From Bacillota bacterium (GTDB lineage Bacteria > Bacillota > Sulfobacillia > Sulfobacillales > Sulfobacillaceae): a stretch of 40,510 nucleotides of DNA. Position 1 is the stretch's first letter, and each line of letters starts with the position of its first letter. The stretch covers positions 1 through 40,510 of the forward strand of contig JAJYTS010000007.1 of the NCBI GenBank assembly GCA_021792935.1, given 5' to 3'. This document shows positions 30,851 through 40,429 of the stretch, piece by piece. Position numbers and translations under genes: made by a program. The notes below the pieces were generated by a model. The model searched no databases. It was given only the letters and a program-made list of their open reading frames with translations, and was not told where the DNA came from.

Positions 30851-31196
30851 TTCCAAGCCTCCCATGTGTCTGGCACTCATTAATAGAATACGATTTGCGC
30901 TGCCTACTTTAAAACTCCAGACCTGATACCGCTTAAAATTTGGCAAGCCGGACTTGACGCAATCTTGAACCTTACCAGTGGTATATCGTCGCCTGGTGCT
31001 GGCTTAAGCAGGTGCCACAGGTGTAGGAGAGTGACTAAGAGCATGGGATTGGCCAACTAGCAGATGGCTGCCTTGCAGGTCAACGCCGTCGAGGGTACCA
31101 CTAGTACTAGTGCCGTCACCCAACACAAGAAGGTACAACGGTTCCCGGAAATCACACTGTTATTAGAGGTACCATTCCTTCTCATTCTGCCTGTCA
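30851..31196 (-). other. Intergenic region upstream of ddl
   Basis: About 350 bases with no credible gene. A weak promoter-like pair on the minus strand (TTTAAA, 17 bases, TATTCT at about 30885-30915) could serve ddl. The stretch also holds a perfect 14-bp palindrome at 31099-31112 and other short inverted sequences. A plus-strand open frame crosses it but lacks a ribosome binding site and runs into the exonuclease gene. Confidence 0.4.
31099..31112. repeat. Perfect 14-bp palindrome
   Basis: CACTAGTACTAGTG is identical on both strands. It lies in the gene-free stretch between ddl and the exonuclease gene. It could be an operator, a remnant of a mobile element or chance; no second copy is noticed nearby. 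Confidence 0.45.
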
Positions 31197-31751
31197 TTAC
31201 GAAAGGTGCCGTAGCAACTCGCGCAAGTAAAACTCGCCATACTCATTTCGAGTCCCTAATAGCGATACCCCGGCCACGCAATCCGCGTGGGCTCGGTGAC
31301 GTTCTAACACTTCCACACCGTGAACACGGACCAAAAACTGGAGTCCTTTGTTCGGAAACCCATGGCGTGCCCAATCAATATGCCGCATCGAACACATCCA
31401 AATCAGTGACGTAGCCCATGGAAACAAGCGAACAACAAATTGATAATCGAAATTAGCATTGTGCGCGATAATAAAATCGCTGCCCATTAGGGCCGAACGG
31501 ACTTTTTCTTCGTCCACCTTGCAACCTCTCACCATTCTATCAGTGATTCCATGAACCAAACTCGCGGAAGACCGGATTGACCGCGAGGGTTCATTGAAGC
31601 TCGTGTATTCATAAACCACGTCTAGAACTTCTCCGGTATCGTAGCGAAAGGCGAAAACAACTAAGCCCAGTTCAATAATTTCGTCACGCAAAGGGCTTAG
31701 GCCCGTTGTTTCTACATCAATAAAAGCTGCTTTTCCCAACAAAAGGTTCAA
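31197..31751 (-). CDS. DEDDh 3'-5' exonuclease (DnaQ/RNase T-like)
   Basis: A 184-residue exonuclease domain with all catalytic motifs: FIDVETTGL (D12, E14), AHNANFD (D102) and HRAHAD (H152, D157). Such domains remove nucleotides from 3' ends of DNA or RNA; single-domain forms may proofread with DNA polymerase III or act in repair or RNA processing, and the substrate cannot be told here. The start is probably the TTG at 31751, with GGGGAA 8 bases upstream. No neighbour is obviously linked to it. Confidence 0.85.
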   Translation of the reverse strand: MNLLLGKAAFIDVETTGLSPLRDEIIELGLVVFAFRYDTGEVLDVVYEYTSFNEPSRSIRSSASLVHGITDRMVRGCKVDEEKVRSALMGSDFIIAHNANFDYQFVVRLFPWATSLIWMCSMRHIDWARHGFPNKGLQFLVRVHGVEVLERHRAHADCVAGVSLLGTRNEYGEFYLRELLRHLS

Positions 31752-32138
31752 AACCTTATTCCCCTATCTTTCCACCACTCCAGAGCCGTGATTTCCGTCT
31801 GTGAATTTTGAACCACACCTAGAGGCGGTTGCTGGTAACAACACCGTATACACGTCAAGTCGTTGTCGATAACCGCTAGGTCACGAACCGCACGATTCCC
31901 ATGTGTGGATAGCCCCAATTTATCATCCAGCAGGAACTATTAAAATGGATTTTAGTAGCCAACAAACGTTATCAGGGAAATACTATACAAGCGAGGGTTT
32001 CCTAGTTACGGTCCCCGTTGGCCAAAGATGGAACCATGGATAAGTTACATAATGCGCACGAAATTTTCGAATCATTACTGCGTTTGGGCTTCGGGTCTTG
32101 GGCCGTCACTAACTCGGAAACTTCTACTAGCCTTAACT
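31752..32138. other. Gene-free stretch between exonuclease and ABC exporter genes
   Basis: About 390 bases, more AT-rich than the surroundings. I see no gene, tRNA or convincing terminator. A short plus-strand open frame (from about 32028) overlaps the 3' end of the exporter gene and looks like chance. Confidence 0.4.
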
Positions 32139-33956
32139 CTAAAAGGATCTTTCCACCAGTTCTGTTGGCGCCGCCTTGCTGACCATTCGCGCGTATTGGC
32201 CATTCAGGGCTAACAGCTCCTCATGGTTTCCACGCTCCACAATCCGGCCATGATCCATCACATAAATCATATCAGCATGCCGAACAGTGGACAGCCGGTG
32301 GGCAATGACTAGGGTGGTGCGCCCAGCCGCGATCCGAGTCAATCCCGCCTGTAGAGCCATCTCCGTGGCGGAATCCAAGCTGGCGGTGGCTTCATCCAAA
32401 ATTAGAATCTTTGGCTGCAAGGCTAGTGCACGGGCAAAAGCCAGCAACTGCCGTTGCCCCAAGGACAGATTGGCACCTTTGGCACGAATCCAGGCGTCAT
32501 AGCCCCCCGGCAATTGCCGGATGAACTCGTCCGCACCGGCGACATGTGCCGCTTCTTGCACCGTCTCCTCCCTAATCTCCTCCCGAAACATACGAATATT
32601 ATCCCGGACGGTGCCGGAAAAGAGATTCACGTCCTGCTGAACAATCGCCATAATCCGGTGCAAATCACTCTGGCGCAAGGACCGTACGTCAATGCCATCG
32701 ACCGTAATACTGCCCTTGCGCACATCATAGAAGCGGGTTAAAAGACTCATCAAGGTGCTCTTGCCGGCGCCCGTTTCTCCCACAAACCCCACAAACATGC
32801 GCGGCTTCACCCGAAAGTTGATATCCTCCAGCACCACCGCGTCTGGGGAATACCCGAATGACACCTGGTTAAACGCGACTTCTCCCTCAATCTCGATACC
32901 GCTCGGCCCTAGCGGAACTTCTACGGGTGCTGGGGCATCCGTAATCTCCGCCTCGGTCAAGAGAACGCCGCCAATGCGCTCGGCGGAAATCATTGAGGTT
33001 TGCAGGGTATTCCAATTTTGCGTGAGTGAATTAATGGGATTGAAAAATTGCTGGATATACGTAATAAAGGCATACAGCACCCCGACTTCTATGGTGCGGT
33101 GCAATACCGCCATGCCGCCAACCCACATCATTAGGGCGACGGACAGGTTGCCGAGGGCGTTGAAAGTGCGGTTAAAGCGCACCGACCATTTGTATTCGCT
33201 AATGTTGCCGTCCGTAAACCGGCGATTTAAGGCGGTATGCTGGTCAAACTGCTTCTTCTCCTGATTAAAAATCTGAGTGATGCGCATGCCGCCCAGATTT
33301 TCCGCCGTATAGCCGATAAGGCGCGAATATTGGCTTCGGGTAAAGCGGTAGTTTTCACGGAGTTTCTTGCGGAACACTGCGGAGATGGCCACAATCACGG
33401 GGATGACGAGAAAACTTAGCAGTGCGATTTTCCAGTTTAGAAGCAGCATTGCCCCCATAATTAATATGATGGACATCCCATCTTGAATGAGGCTCAACAA
33501 AAAACTGGTGAAAAACTGACTCACCTGATTGGTATCGCTCGCCACGTTGGTAATAAGGCGTCCCGTTTCATGAGTATCAAAAAAACGAACCGAGAGCGAC
33601 TCAATGTGCGTAAATAGGTCATTACGGATATCACGAACAATGCGCTGACCAATCCACTGCAACTTGCGATTTTGAGTAAAGTTGGCAAATAGCCCGACTA
33701 CGGTGACTCCGAGATAGATCAGACCAATGACCAGAATGGAGCGAAAATGGGGATGCCTCACGATTAAATCTTGGTCAATAACAATTTTAACCAGCCAGGG
33801 CTGCATTACCTGGGTCAAAACATAGACCATCACCAATCCCACTACGGCTAAAAACTCCCGCCAATGGCGGCGCGCATAGCCCAGCAAGTGGCGCATGGCC
33901 GATGCGCTGTCACTCATCCTGGCCTCCCGCTGTTCATCCCAGTCAATGCTAGGCAT
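32139..33956 (-). CDS. Heterodimeric ABC exporter, subunit with intact Walker B (catalytic-site donor)
   Basis: A 605-residue half-transporter: six transmembrane segments in about residues 35-330, then a nucleotide-binding domain. Walker A is GETGAGKST (393-401), the signature is the unusual LSLGQ (497-501), Walker B is ILILDE with E522, and the switch histidine is H553. It pairs with the upstream gene, whose end it overlaps by 8 bases (ATG at 33956 after GGGGGGTGA). Type I exporters of this class (BmrCD, LmrCD, TM287/288) move drugs or lipids outward, but the substrate here is unknown. A GTG four codons upstream is an alternative start. Confidence 0.93.
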   Translation of the reverse strand: MPSIDWDEQREARMSDSASAMRHLLGYARRHWREFLAVVGLVMVYVLTQVMQPWLVKIVIDQDLIVRHPHFRSILVIGLIYLGVTVVGLFANFTQNRKLQWIGQRIVRDIRNDLFTHIESLSVRFFDTHETGRLITNVASDTNQVSQFFTSFLLSLIQDGMSIILIMGAMLLLNWKIALLSFLVIPVIVAISAVFRKKLRENYRFTRSQYSRLIGYTAENLGGMRITQIFNQEKKQFDQHTALNRRFTDGNISEYKWSVRFNRTFNALGNLSVALMMWVGGMAVLHRTIEVGVLYAFITYIQQFFNPINSLTQNWNTLQTSMISAERIGGVLLTEAEITDAPAPVEVPLGPSGIEIEGEVAFNQVSFGYSPDAVVLEDINFRVKPRMFVGFVGETGAGKSTLMSLLTRFYDVRKGSITVDGIDVRSLRQSDLHRIMAIVQQDVNLFSGTVRDNIRMFREEIREETVQEAAHVAGADEFIRQLPGGYDAWIRAKGANLSLGQRQLLAFARALALQPKILILDEATASLDSATEMALQAGLTRIAAGRTTLVIAHRLSTVRHADMIYVMDHGRIVERGNHEELLALNGQYARMVSKAAPTELVERSF

Positions 33957-35697
33957 GAAGGGAATCACCCCCCGCCTGAATCCGGTAGAGATCGCGATAG
34001 ATCCCCGTTTGCTGGATTAATGACTCGTGGGTGCCAACTTGCGTAATAGACCCTTTATCAAGAACGATAATCTGGTCGGTATCACGCAATGCCGACAAGC
34101 GATGAGCGGCGATAATCACCGTCTTTTTGCCCCGCACGGTGCGCAGCACCTCAAGAATTTCGCTCTCGGTGAGGGTATCCACGGCAGAGAGACTATCATC
34201 CAAGATCAATATCTTGGCGTCGCTTTTGATGAGTGCCCGGGCGATGGCGGTACGCTGCCGCTGCCCGCCCGACAACATCACCCCCCGCTCACCAATATCG
34301 GTGTCCATCCCCTGGGGCAGGTCCCGGATTGTCTCCCAGATGCGGGATTGCTGAGCCGCTTCCTTCACCGCTTGCGGAACGACGGTGGGGCGGGAAAAGG
34401 CGATGTTATTCCCAATGGTGGTGGAAAACAAGAATCCGTCTTGAGGAACATAAGCGACCAAGTGACGCAATTCACTGACTCGTATGCCGCGAATATCCAC
34501 GCCATCAATAGCAAGGGCGCCGGGCGGCGGATCATAATCCCTTAACATCAAATTTAATAGAGTGGTCTTCCCCGCGCCGGTGCGACCGACAATCCCGAGG
34601 GTTGTGCCTTCGGGCACTATGAAAGACACCTCGGATAAGGCGTTGTGCTTAGCGTTGGGGTATCGGAAGGTCAGATGCTGGGCCGTGAGCGTCCCTTCCC
34701 AATGAGGCCGCTCCAAGGGATGCTCGGGATCGCGAATGTCAGGCGTCACCGCCAACAAGCGTTGAAGACGAAGCAGCGACGCGGACGCATTTTGAAAAAG
34801 ATTGATAACCACTCCAAACTGCATAAGGGGCTGCACCAGCATGCTTAAATAGACCGTAAAAGCCACAAAACCCCCCAGCGATATACGGTGATGAACCACC
34901 AACCATCCGCCATAGACCAAACCCACGGTAAATCCAATCCCGCTTAAAAGCGGCACCAAGGCCTGGAACAGGGTGTTCATCCGCACCAGACTCATCTGGC
35001 GCTCCACAATGGTCTCGGTGCGGCGGGTGAACCGGTCCACTTCCACCGGCTCATTGGACGAGGCCTTGATGAGGCGGATAGCCTGGAAACTTTCCTCGGC
35101 ACGCTCTGACATGTCCGACAAACTTTCCTGCACTAATCGGGAGCGCAAGCGTACTTGGGGACGAATAATGGCAATAACCACGGGGATAAAAAGAATCGGC
35201 ACCAAACTAAATAGTGTCAGTCTCCAGTCAATCGTTTTCATGGTCATGAACAACGTGGCGATAAAGAGAAAAATCGCTTGGCTTATCTGATTTAACCCCA
35301 TTGAGAGAGCTTGCCGCACGGCGGTCACGTCATTAAGAGAATGGTTTAACAAATCGCCCACACTATGTTGCTGAAAATACCACGAGCTTAACGTTTCCCA
35401 ATGCGCGAACAACGCTTGTCGCATCTCAAATTCCCAAGTGCGCCCTAATTGTCCGATGCGCGTTTGCCCTAAACCAAAGGCCAGCACATATCCGGCCGCC
35501 ACAATCGCCAGTTCTAGCGCAAAACTTAAGATGGCATGCTCCGTGGATCCGCCCAATTTGAGCCGGTCAATAAAGCGCCCAAGAATATGCGGAATGCGAA
35601 CCTGAAAAAATTCCGCCGTACCAATGGCAAGCACACCCAAAAGATATTTCCATTGATTTTTAGCAATAAACGATCGGACAATGCTTGTCGGATCCAT
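33949..35697 (-). CDS. Heterodimeric ABC exporter, subunit with degenerate Walker B
   Basis: A 582-residue half-transporter with six membrane segments in about residues 15-310 and a C-terminal nucleotide-binding domain. Walker A is GRTGAGKTT (371-379), Q-loop Q419, signature LSGGQ (475-479), H532. The Walker B motif is ILILDD, so the catalytic glutamate is aspartate (D501). This subunit therefore forms the degenerate site with the LSLGQ of its partner. The ATG at 35697 follows GGTGAGG; upstream in-frame starts lack a site. The promoter was not clearly found. Confidence 0.93.
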   Translation of the reverse strand: MDPTSIVRSFIAKNQWKYLLGVLAIGTAEFFQVRIPHILGRFIDRLKLGGSTEHAILSFALELAIVAAGYVLAFGLGQTRIGQLGRTWEFEMRQALFAHWETLSSWYFQQHSVGDLLNHSLNDVTAVRQALSMGLNQISQAIFLFIATLFMTMKTIDWRLTLFSLVPILFIPVVIAIIRPQVRLRSRLVQESLSDMSERAEESFQAIRLIKASSNEPVEVDRFTRRTETIVERQMSLVRMNTLFQALVPLLSGIGFTVGLVYGGWLVVHHRISLGGFVAFTVYLSMLVQPLMQFGVVINLFQNASASLLRLQRLLAVTPDIRDPEHPLERPHWEGTLTAQHLTFRYPNAKHNALSEVSFIVPEGTTLGIVGRTGAGKTTLLNLMLRDYDPPPGALAIDGVDIRGIRVSELRHLVAYVPQDGFLFSTTIGNNIAFSRPTVVPQAVKEAAQQSRIWETIRDLPQGMDTDIGERGVMLSGGQRQRTAIARALIKSDAKILILDDSLSAVDTLTESEILEVLRTVRGKKTVIIAAHRLSALRDTDQIIVLDKGSITQVGTHESLIQQTGIYRDLYRIQAGGDSLHA

Positions 35698-35832
35698 AAC
35701 CTCACCCCAAACAGCGACGCTAAAATTAATGGCGGCGACCACTTCCTTTAGAGTACCACAACCATTTAAGAAACTTAACAAATTGATAAAAGGAAGCCCG
35801 ATCGGGTTTGTGTAGTATTGCCGGAGTGGGAA

Positions 35833-36278
35833 TTAGACTTGCGCCAAATTAGTTGGCGTGCCCAAATCCGGCTCCGTGACCATCTGCGCCGCCTCGGGGC
35901 AAAACGGCGCTATCACGCGTCTTATATGGCCGTCGGGCATGAACTTCGCGGCGATATCTGAGACGTCGCAGTCTGGGTCCCAGCCACGCTCGCGGTCCAA
36001 CGACGCATCATCGATCCCACCGCACGCGAGGCGACCATCCTCGCTCAGTAATCAATCTCCGCACGGTATCGAGCCTAATTTGTGCACCCGGTGCATGCGG
36101 CGTAAGAACGGAAGCGGGAGAGTCCTCGTGAACTTGCCATGCGTGAAGACCCCCGGTCGAGCACGCACCTATCTAGTGAGACATCTCCCCTCGGATTGGC
36201 GAACTTGCGGTTATGCTCTCCTTCGAGAGCCACCAGCTCGCGTACACGAGAATGAACCGCCGTCGCCTCAACAATCCG
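35833..36278 (-). pseudogene. Coding-like remnant in two frames, function unrecognised
   Basis: Two adjacent minus-strand stretches look like protein but lack proper starts and lie in different frames. The first, 36075-36278 (67 codons), begins after a TGA and reads RIVEATAVHSRVRELVALEG then EHNRKFANPRGD. The second, 35833-36051 (72 codons), includes DVSDIAAKFMPDGHIRRVIA and ends at a TAA in an inverted repeat. They may be the worn-out end of one gene, perhaps a transposase, but I recognise no family. The opposite strand is open for 185 codons from 35858; its Ser/Pro/Arg-rich product looks like an antisense shadow. Confidence 0.3.
35842..35858. repeat. Inverted repeat CGCCAA-ATTAG-TTGGCG
   Basis: Six-base perfect arms around five bases, overlapping the last codons of the remnant frame that ends at 35833. 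It could be a mobile-element end or a weak transcription stop; there is no T-run on either side. Confidence 0.4.
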
Positions 36279-37030
36279 TCACAGGATTCCCCAAGGACCA
36301 GCGACCCCGTCCCGCCTGGGCCAGAATAGGCCAACTCAGACCTCGGACCTCGTCAAGGTTTCCCTCCGGCGGCTACGCCGACCTTGATGACCGACCTTGC
36401 ATAGCAAAAAAGTAGGCTATCTAGGTTGGTGTCTTCGCACGAGCAAACCGCATAAGTAGAGGGCTACGCAACTTTTAAGCAACATGCTTGGTTATGCTGG
36501 TCACCATGGCGCGATTTGTCATGGAGCAAAACGGGTAGCGTTAGGGCGGCACCGAGAATGATGGGGAAAGGCTAGTGCGCCGCTAGATGAGGTGGGTTAA
36601 GAATCCCACCCTTTAGCACTGGTTGACCAACAAAGACTGGCGCCAATATGTTCGCCAATAAAGAAGCCATAACAAAGAGAGAAGGCGCCCAGCATGAATC
36701 ATTATTGGTTGGCATTCCCACACGAGACGGTCAGATAGTGATTTATGACGTGTTTGAACTCTTTACCCTCGACAAGGTATTTGGGCGACTATTGCGCTTT
36801 TTAATCGGGGAGGCGGGCAATATTCCCAAAAGTCGTAATCTGGACACACTCTGAACCAAGAACGTTGCCGCCAGCTCCAACCGATTAGTTAATCAGAATC
36901 ACCCGTTTTCTGAACGACAAATGGTCTTGTAATGCATACATGCGTGTCAACAAGGTGGCATCGACGCACTTTGCCGATCACAAATGTAATTTTTCGATCC
37001 TCAAATCTCGTCGCTGTGCATAGCCGAAAA
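36279..37030. other. Low-coding region with one short open frame
   Basis: About 750 bases without a secure gene. The only protein-like piece is a 68-codon plus-strand frame at 36648-36854, whose middle reads LLVGIPTRDGQIVIYDVFEL; it has no clear ribosome binding site and may be a fragment. A hairpin GGTGGG/CCCACC lies at 36591-36610, before this frame. The region looks like decayed accessory DNA. Confidence 0.35.
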
Positions 37031-38087
37031 TCAAACTACAGTTCTACCTTCTGTGGCCCATAGCAAATCCCTGAAAACCAACACAGTTGCCCGCCGACCG
37101 CTACCCGGTATAAGTTGCGTTACTACGTTTTGCTCCTTTAACGCGGTAAGAAGTCTACGGGCTGTTGCCCCAGGGATTCCAGAACCTCGAATAAAATCTG
37201 AACTACTAAATACGGGCTTGGAAAAAATCCATTCCAATGCGCGAACAGCATATTGCGATCGGGTCGACTCTGGAATACTTAACTTCAGACTCTGGTAGAG
37301 ATCTTGAATTTGGATCACTTTAGCCAGATTATCCTCTGCCTGTGACCGTACACCCTCCAAAAAAAACCGGGACCACCCTACCCAGTCGTGATCACGTGAA
37401 ACGGCAAGAAGACGTTCGTAGTATTCTTCCCTACGCGCCTCGAAGAATGCGCTAATGTAAAACATCGGCCTCTGTATAATACCAGCTTGCCACAAAAAAA
37501 GTGGTACCAGCATGCAAAATGGCCATCTGCACAAGCCTGTCCATGAACTCTGAGTGTACAAATTTTTCCCAATCACTCATCGCATCGGGAAGTAGCTCCG
37601 CACTGATTGGCACGAAAGTTGCCTCATCTATCGAACACCCTGGCGGGCCAATCCAATTTTGAATTCGCCGGTATTCCCCGGGACTCTTGGATCGTCCCCT
37701 GACGTCCGACATCAAAACTTCATGGGCTTTGCGAATGAGTCGTTGCGATAATGGGATACTAGCCAAAAGTCCCTCGGCTTCATGCATAGCCGCACGATAA
37801 TTCAGCACCTCAAAAATGTCATTTCGACGTTCTGGAGACGAGGCCTCACGGACTGCTTCGAATTCAAGGACCTCGCCAAGCGTCGCTTGGGTTCCCTCGA
37901 TTCGCGAAGACAAAACAGCTTCTCGGGTGATCAAAGGAGCCAGCAAGAGATCCGGGCTAGGTATGGAGGACAACATGCCATCGTACCGCGCAACGGCCGC
38001 GTAAGCTGGCCCAATCAAGGGAATCAGACTTTCCCATGCCAAAGATTCGGGGGGGAATCGCCCCGTATGATATCTTACAGACGGCAT
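37031..38087 (-). pseudogene. Fic-family AMP-transferase gene, catalytic loop deleted and frame shifted
   Basis: The N-terminal half (ATG at 38087, GGAGG upstream) has the Fic N-domain with the inhibitory motif SSRIEG (S60...E64-G65) and runs through YRRIQNWIGPPGCSIDEATFVP up to LVQMAILHA near 37512. The next expected segment, ending in the Fic motif HPFxDGNGR, is missing. The sequence resumes in another frame with LVPLFLWQAGIIQRPMFYIS at about 37510 and continues through a C-terminal winged-helix-like part to 37031. Both halves otherwise align to one protein of about 370 residues. The join removes roughly 55-60 bases (inferred) and shifts the frame, so no active enzyme can be made. Confidence 0.85.
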
Positions 38088-38776
38088 CCCGCACCTCCAT
38101 TACACCACACCACACGGTGGCATATAGACTCAACTCGAACCACCACCACCGTAATGTGGAACATAAATGCAGTATACACAAAAAAACATTCCTTCTTTGA
38201 AAGCCTGCCATGAAGTGGTGAACTCAAGCTGATTTCATGATGTCCGCACCGCGTCTTAGGTCCCCTAACCGATCGGGAGCGTATATGATTTGAAAAAAGT
38301 TGCGACACTCAAGAGACGAAACGACATAAACCGCATGGAGTTGAGGCCCTTGAGGGCCACTCCCGGCTTGCGTTGGAGAGAGTGCGACTCGGCTTTGACA
38401 CAGTGGATGAAGCAGTCTGTCCCAATTGTTGATCCAGGAAAGAGCCGAAAAAATGCCGAGGAGATAACCGAGGTTACCTCAGCGGAAATACTTCTATGCG
38501 GCGCAAATCGCGCCCACCTTGGCTATGAAGCCGTAACTATGCTGCCCGAATGTTTAATGGCCAAGTGAAGCAGCGTCCACCTGGCGCAATAATTCAATCC
38601 GTTGAACGATAATCACCCCGCGAATAATGGAACTACCCGCATGTATCCTAGCGGATTCAGGCGTCGAACAGGCTCCGTCGCCTCTTTCGGATTTCATCGC
38701 ATACGGATAAAACTCTTAACAAACTCTAAAGCGACAACAACCATGATTAATATACGGAGCGAAAGGAGATTCCGGT
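38088..38776. other. Intergenic region between the fic remnant and the TPP enzyme gene
   Basis: About 690 bases between divergently oriented genes. A 92-codon plus-strand frame (38290-38568) begins at a TTG-like context with no ribosome binding site and shows no family features, so I do not call it. A TAATAT hexamer at about 38753 could be the -10 for the following gene, but no -35 is clear. Confidence 0.4.
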
Positions 38777-40393
38777 ATGAACGTAGGAGAAGCCATCGTC
38801 GCGCAATTGCGGCAGTGGGGCATTAAGGATGTCTTTGGACTTTCAGGCTCCAGCATTCTGCCCCTTTTAGAGGCGCTAAGACGACAAGACCACATTCATT
38901 ATTGGACCGTCCGCCATGAGGAGTCGGCAGCCTTCATGGCGTCAGCCTATGCGAAACTCACAGGAAAACTAGGAGTGTGTCTGGCTCACGCCGGCCCTGG
39001 CGCCGCGCACCTCATTAACGGCCTTTACGATGCCCACAAGGATCGTTATCCAGTCTTGGCCATTACCGGCCAGGTAGCCCGCGACAAAATGGGGACCTCG
39101 TATAAACAGTCCTCCGATGAATCGCTTATGTTTGTGGGGTGCACAGGATTTTCGCGGTCAATCGCCGCGCCGCAAGAAGCGCTGGAAATCTTGGCTGCCG
39201 CCATGCGCTACGCCATTGCCATGAACGATGTGGCGCATGTCTCCGTCCCCAGTGATTTATTGGCCCAACCCATTTCTAACACTTCCCTGTATCCGCCCGA
39301 GCCCTATTTAACCACCCCACCACGAGTGGATCCGACCACCATTGACGAGGCGGTAAAAGTTCTTAACGCCGCTAAAAATCCCGTGATACTCATGGGACGG
39401 GGTGCCATAAAGGACGCGCAAACTGTTCAAGCCGTGGCCGAACAGTTGCAGGCACCCGTTATCACTTCGCTTCCGGCAAAAGGATGCTTGCCGGAAACGC
39501 ATCCCTTGGTTATCGGCCCCATAGGAGAGGCGGGTACCGATGCCGCGCTGGCAGCGGTGCAGTCTTGCGATGTGATGCTGGTATTGGGCTCGACCTGGTG
39601 GCCGTCACAATTTATACCCAAAGAGACGCGTGTCGTGCAAGTGGATCTCCGTCCCACCACGATTGGCGTCAGCCACCCAGCCACCGTCGGCATTGTTGGG
39701 TCCATCCAAGAGGTTTTACCTAAGCTCACGGAAAAACTGGCGTCCCGTCGACCCCGGGAAATTCCGTTCCACCCCCAGCCATTCCAAACCGGGTCACGGG
39801 ACCCGTTTCCGGCTCATCCCGCTTCCATCTTGGCACGCATCCGCCAGCATTTGCCGAAGGGGGCCATCATTACCGTCGATACGGGGCTGGTTACACTATG
39901 GTACGGACGCGCGTTCCCCGCCCGCAATGAAACCACGCTGCTTTCCGGCCGCTGGCGCTCTATGGGCTTCGCGCTCCCGGCGGCACTGGCGGCAAAAATC
40001 GCGCGGCCCGATGCCCCCGTTATCGCCCTCACCGGCGACGGAGGGTTTGCCATGAGCGGCATGGAGTTTGCGACCGCGGTTCGATATGACCTGGCCGTAA
40101 CGGTTGTGGTGTTCAACAACGGTTTACTCGGCGAGGAGGCCATCAAGCAAACAAACGCCAATATGCCGATCTACGGAATGGATTTAACCAATCCCGATTT
40201 TAGCGCCTTCGCGATGGCAACGGGCGGGCTGGGATTTCACCCGCAAACGGAGCGCGAACTGGATGACGCGTTGGAAAAGGCCCTCCACTCGAAGCAACCC
40301 AGTCTGGTCGATGTTCCCACTCTGTTAGCGGCACCTCCGACTCTTACGGAAAGCCCCCAGGAGCTGGGCGAAAGCGTCATGGCCCATCCATAA
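38777..40393 (+). CDS. Thiamine-diphosphate-dependent enzyme, pyruvate oxidase/acetolactate synthase family
   Basis: A 538-residue three-domain enzyme. The N-terminal Pyr domain has VFGLSGSSILPLLEAL and the HEESAAFMASAYAK segment with the conserved glutamate (near residue 48) that activates the cofactor. The central domain (about 190-330) is of the FAD/ADP-binding type. The C-terminal PP domain has the thiamine-diphosphate motif GDGGF (420-424) ending in FNN (446-448). Pyruvate oxidase seems the likeliest activity; sulfopyruvate or acetolactate chemistry cannot be excluded. AAAGGAGA stands 8 bases before the ATG. It is the only rightward gene in the window and has no obvious operon partner. 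Confidence 0.88.
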   Translation: MNVGEAIVAQLRQWGIKDVFGLSGSSILPLLEALRRQDHIHYWTVRHEESAAFMASAYAKLTGKLGVCLAHAGPGAAHLINGLYDAHKDRYPVLAITGQVARDKMGTSYKQSSDESLMFVGCTGFSRSIAAPQEALEILAAAMRYAIAMNDVAHVSVPSDLLAQPISNTSLYPPEPYLTTPPRVDPTTIDEAVKVLNAAKNPVILMGRGAIKDAQTVQAVAEQLQAPVITSLPAKGCLPETHPLVIGPIGEAGTDAALAAVQSCDVMLVLGSTWWPSQFIPKETRVVQVDLRPTTIGVSHPATVGIVGSIQEVLPKLTEKLASRRPREIPFHPQPFQTGSRDPFPAHPASILARIRQHLPKGAIITVDTGLVTLWYGRAFPARNETTLLSGRWRSMGFALPAALAAKIARPDAPVIALTGDGGFAMSGMEFATAVRYDLAVTVVVFNNGLLGEEAIKQTNANMPIYGMDLTNPDFSAFAMATGGLGFHPQTERELDDALEKALHSKQPSLVDVPTLLAAPPTLTESPQELGESVMAHP

Positions 40394-40429
40394 CGCCAAA
40401 TACGCGAAGGCGAGGATCGTCCTCTACTG

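Noticed and set aside
35797-35815. CCCGATCGGG palindrome upstream of the ABC exporter genes as a terminator
   Set aside because: Only a 3-5 pair stem on a 4-base loop and no clear T-run on either strand.
35858-36415. 185-codon plus-strand open frame
   Set aside because: Composition rich in Ser, Pro and Arg, no ribosome binding site and no family features; it reads antisense to the coding-like minus strand.
38290-38568. 92-codon plus-strand open frame in the intergenic region
   Set aside because: No ribosome binding site, no domain, and unremarkable codon pattern; not enough to call a gene.
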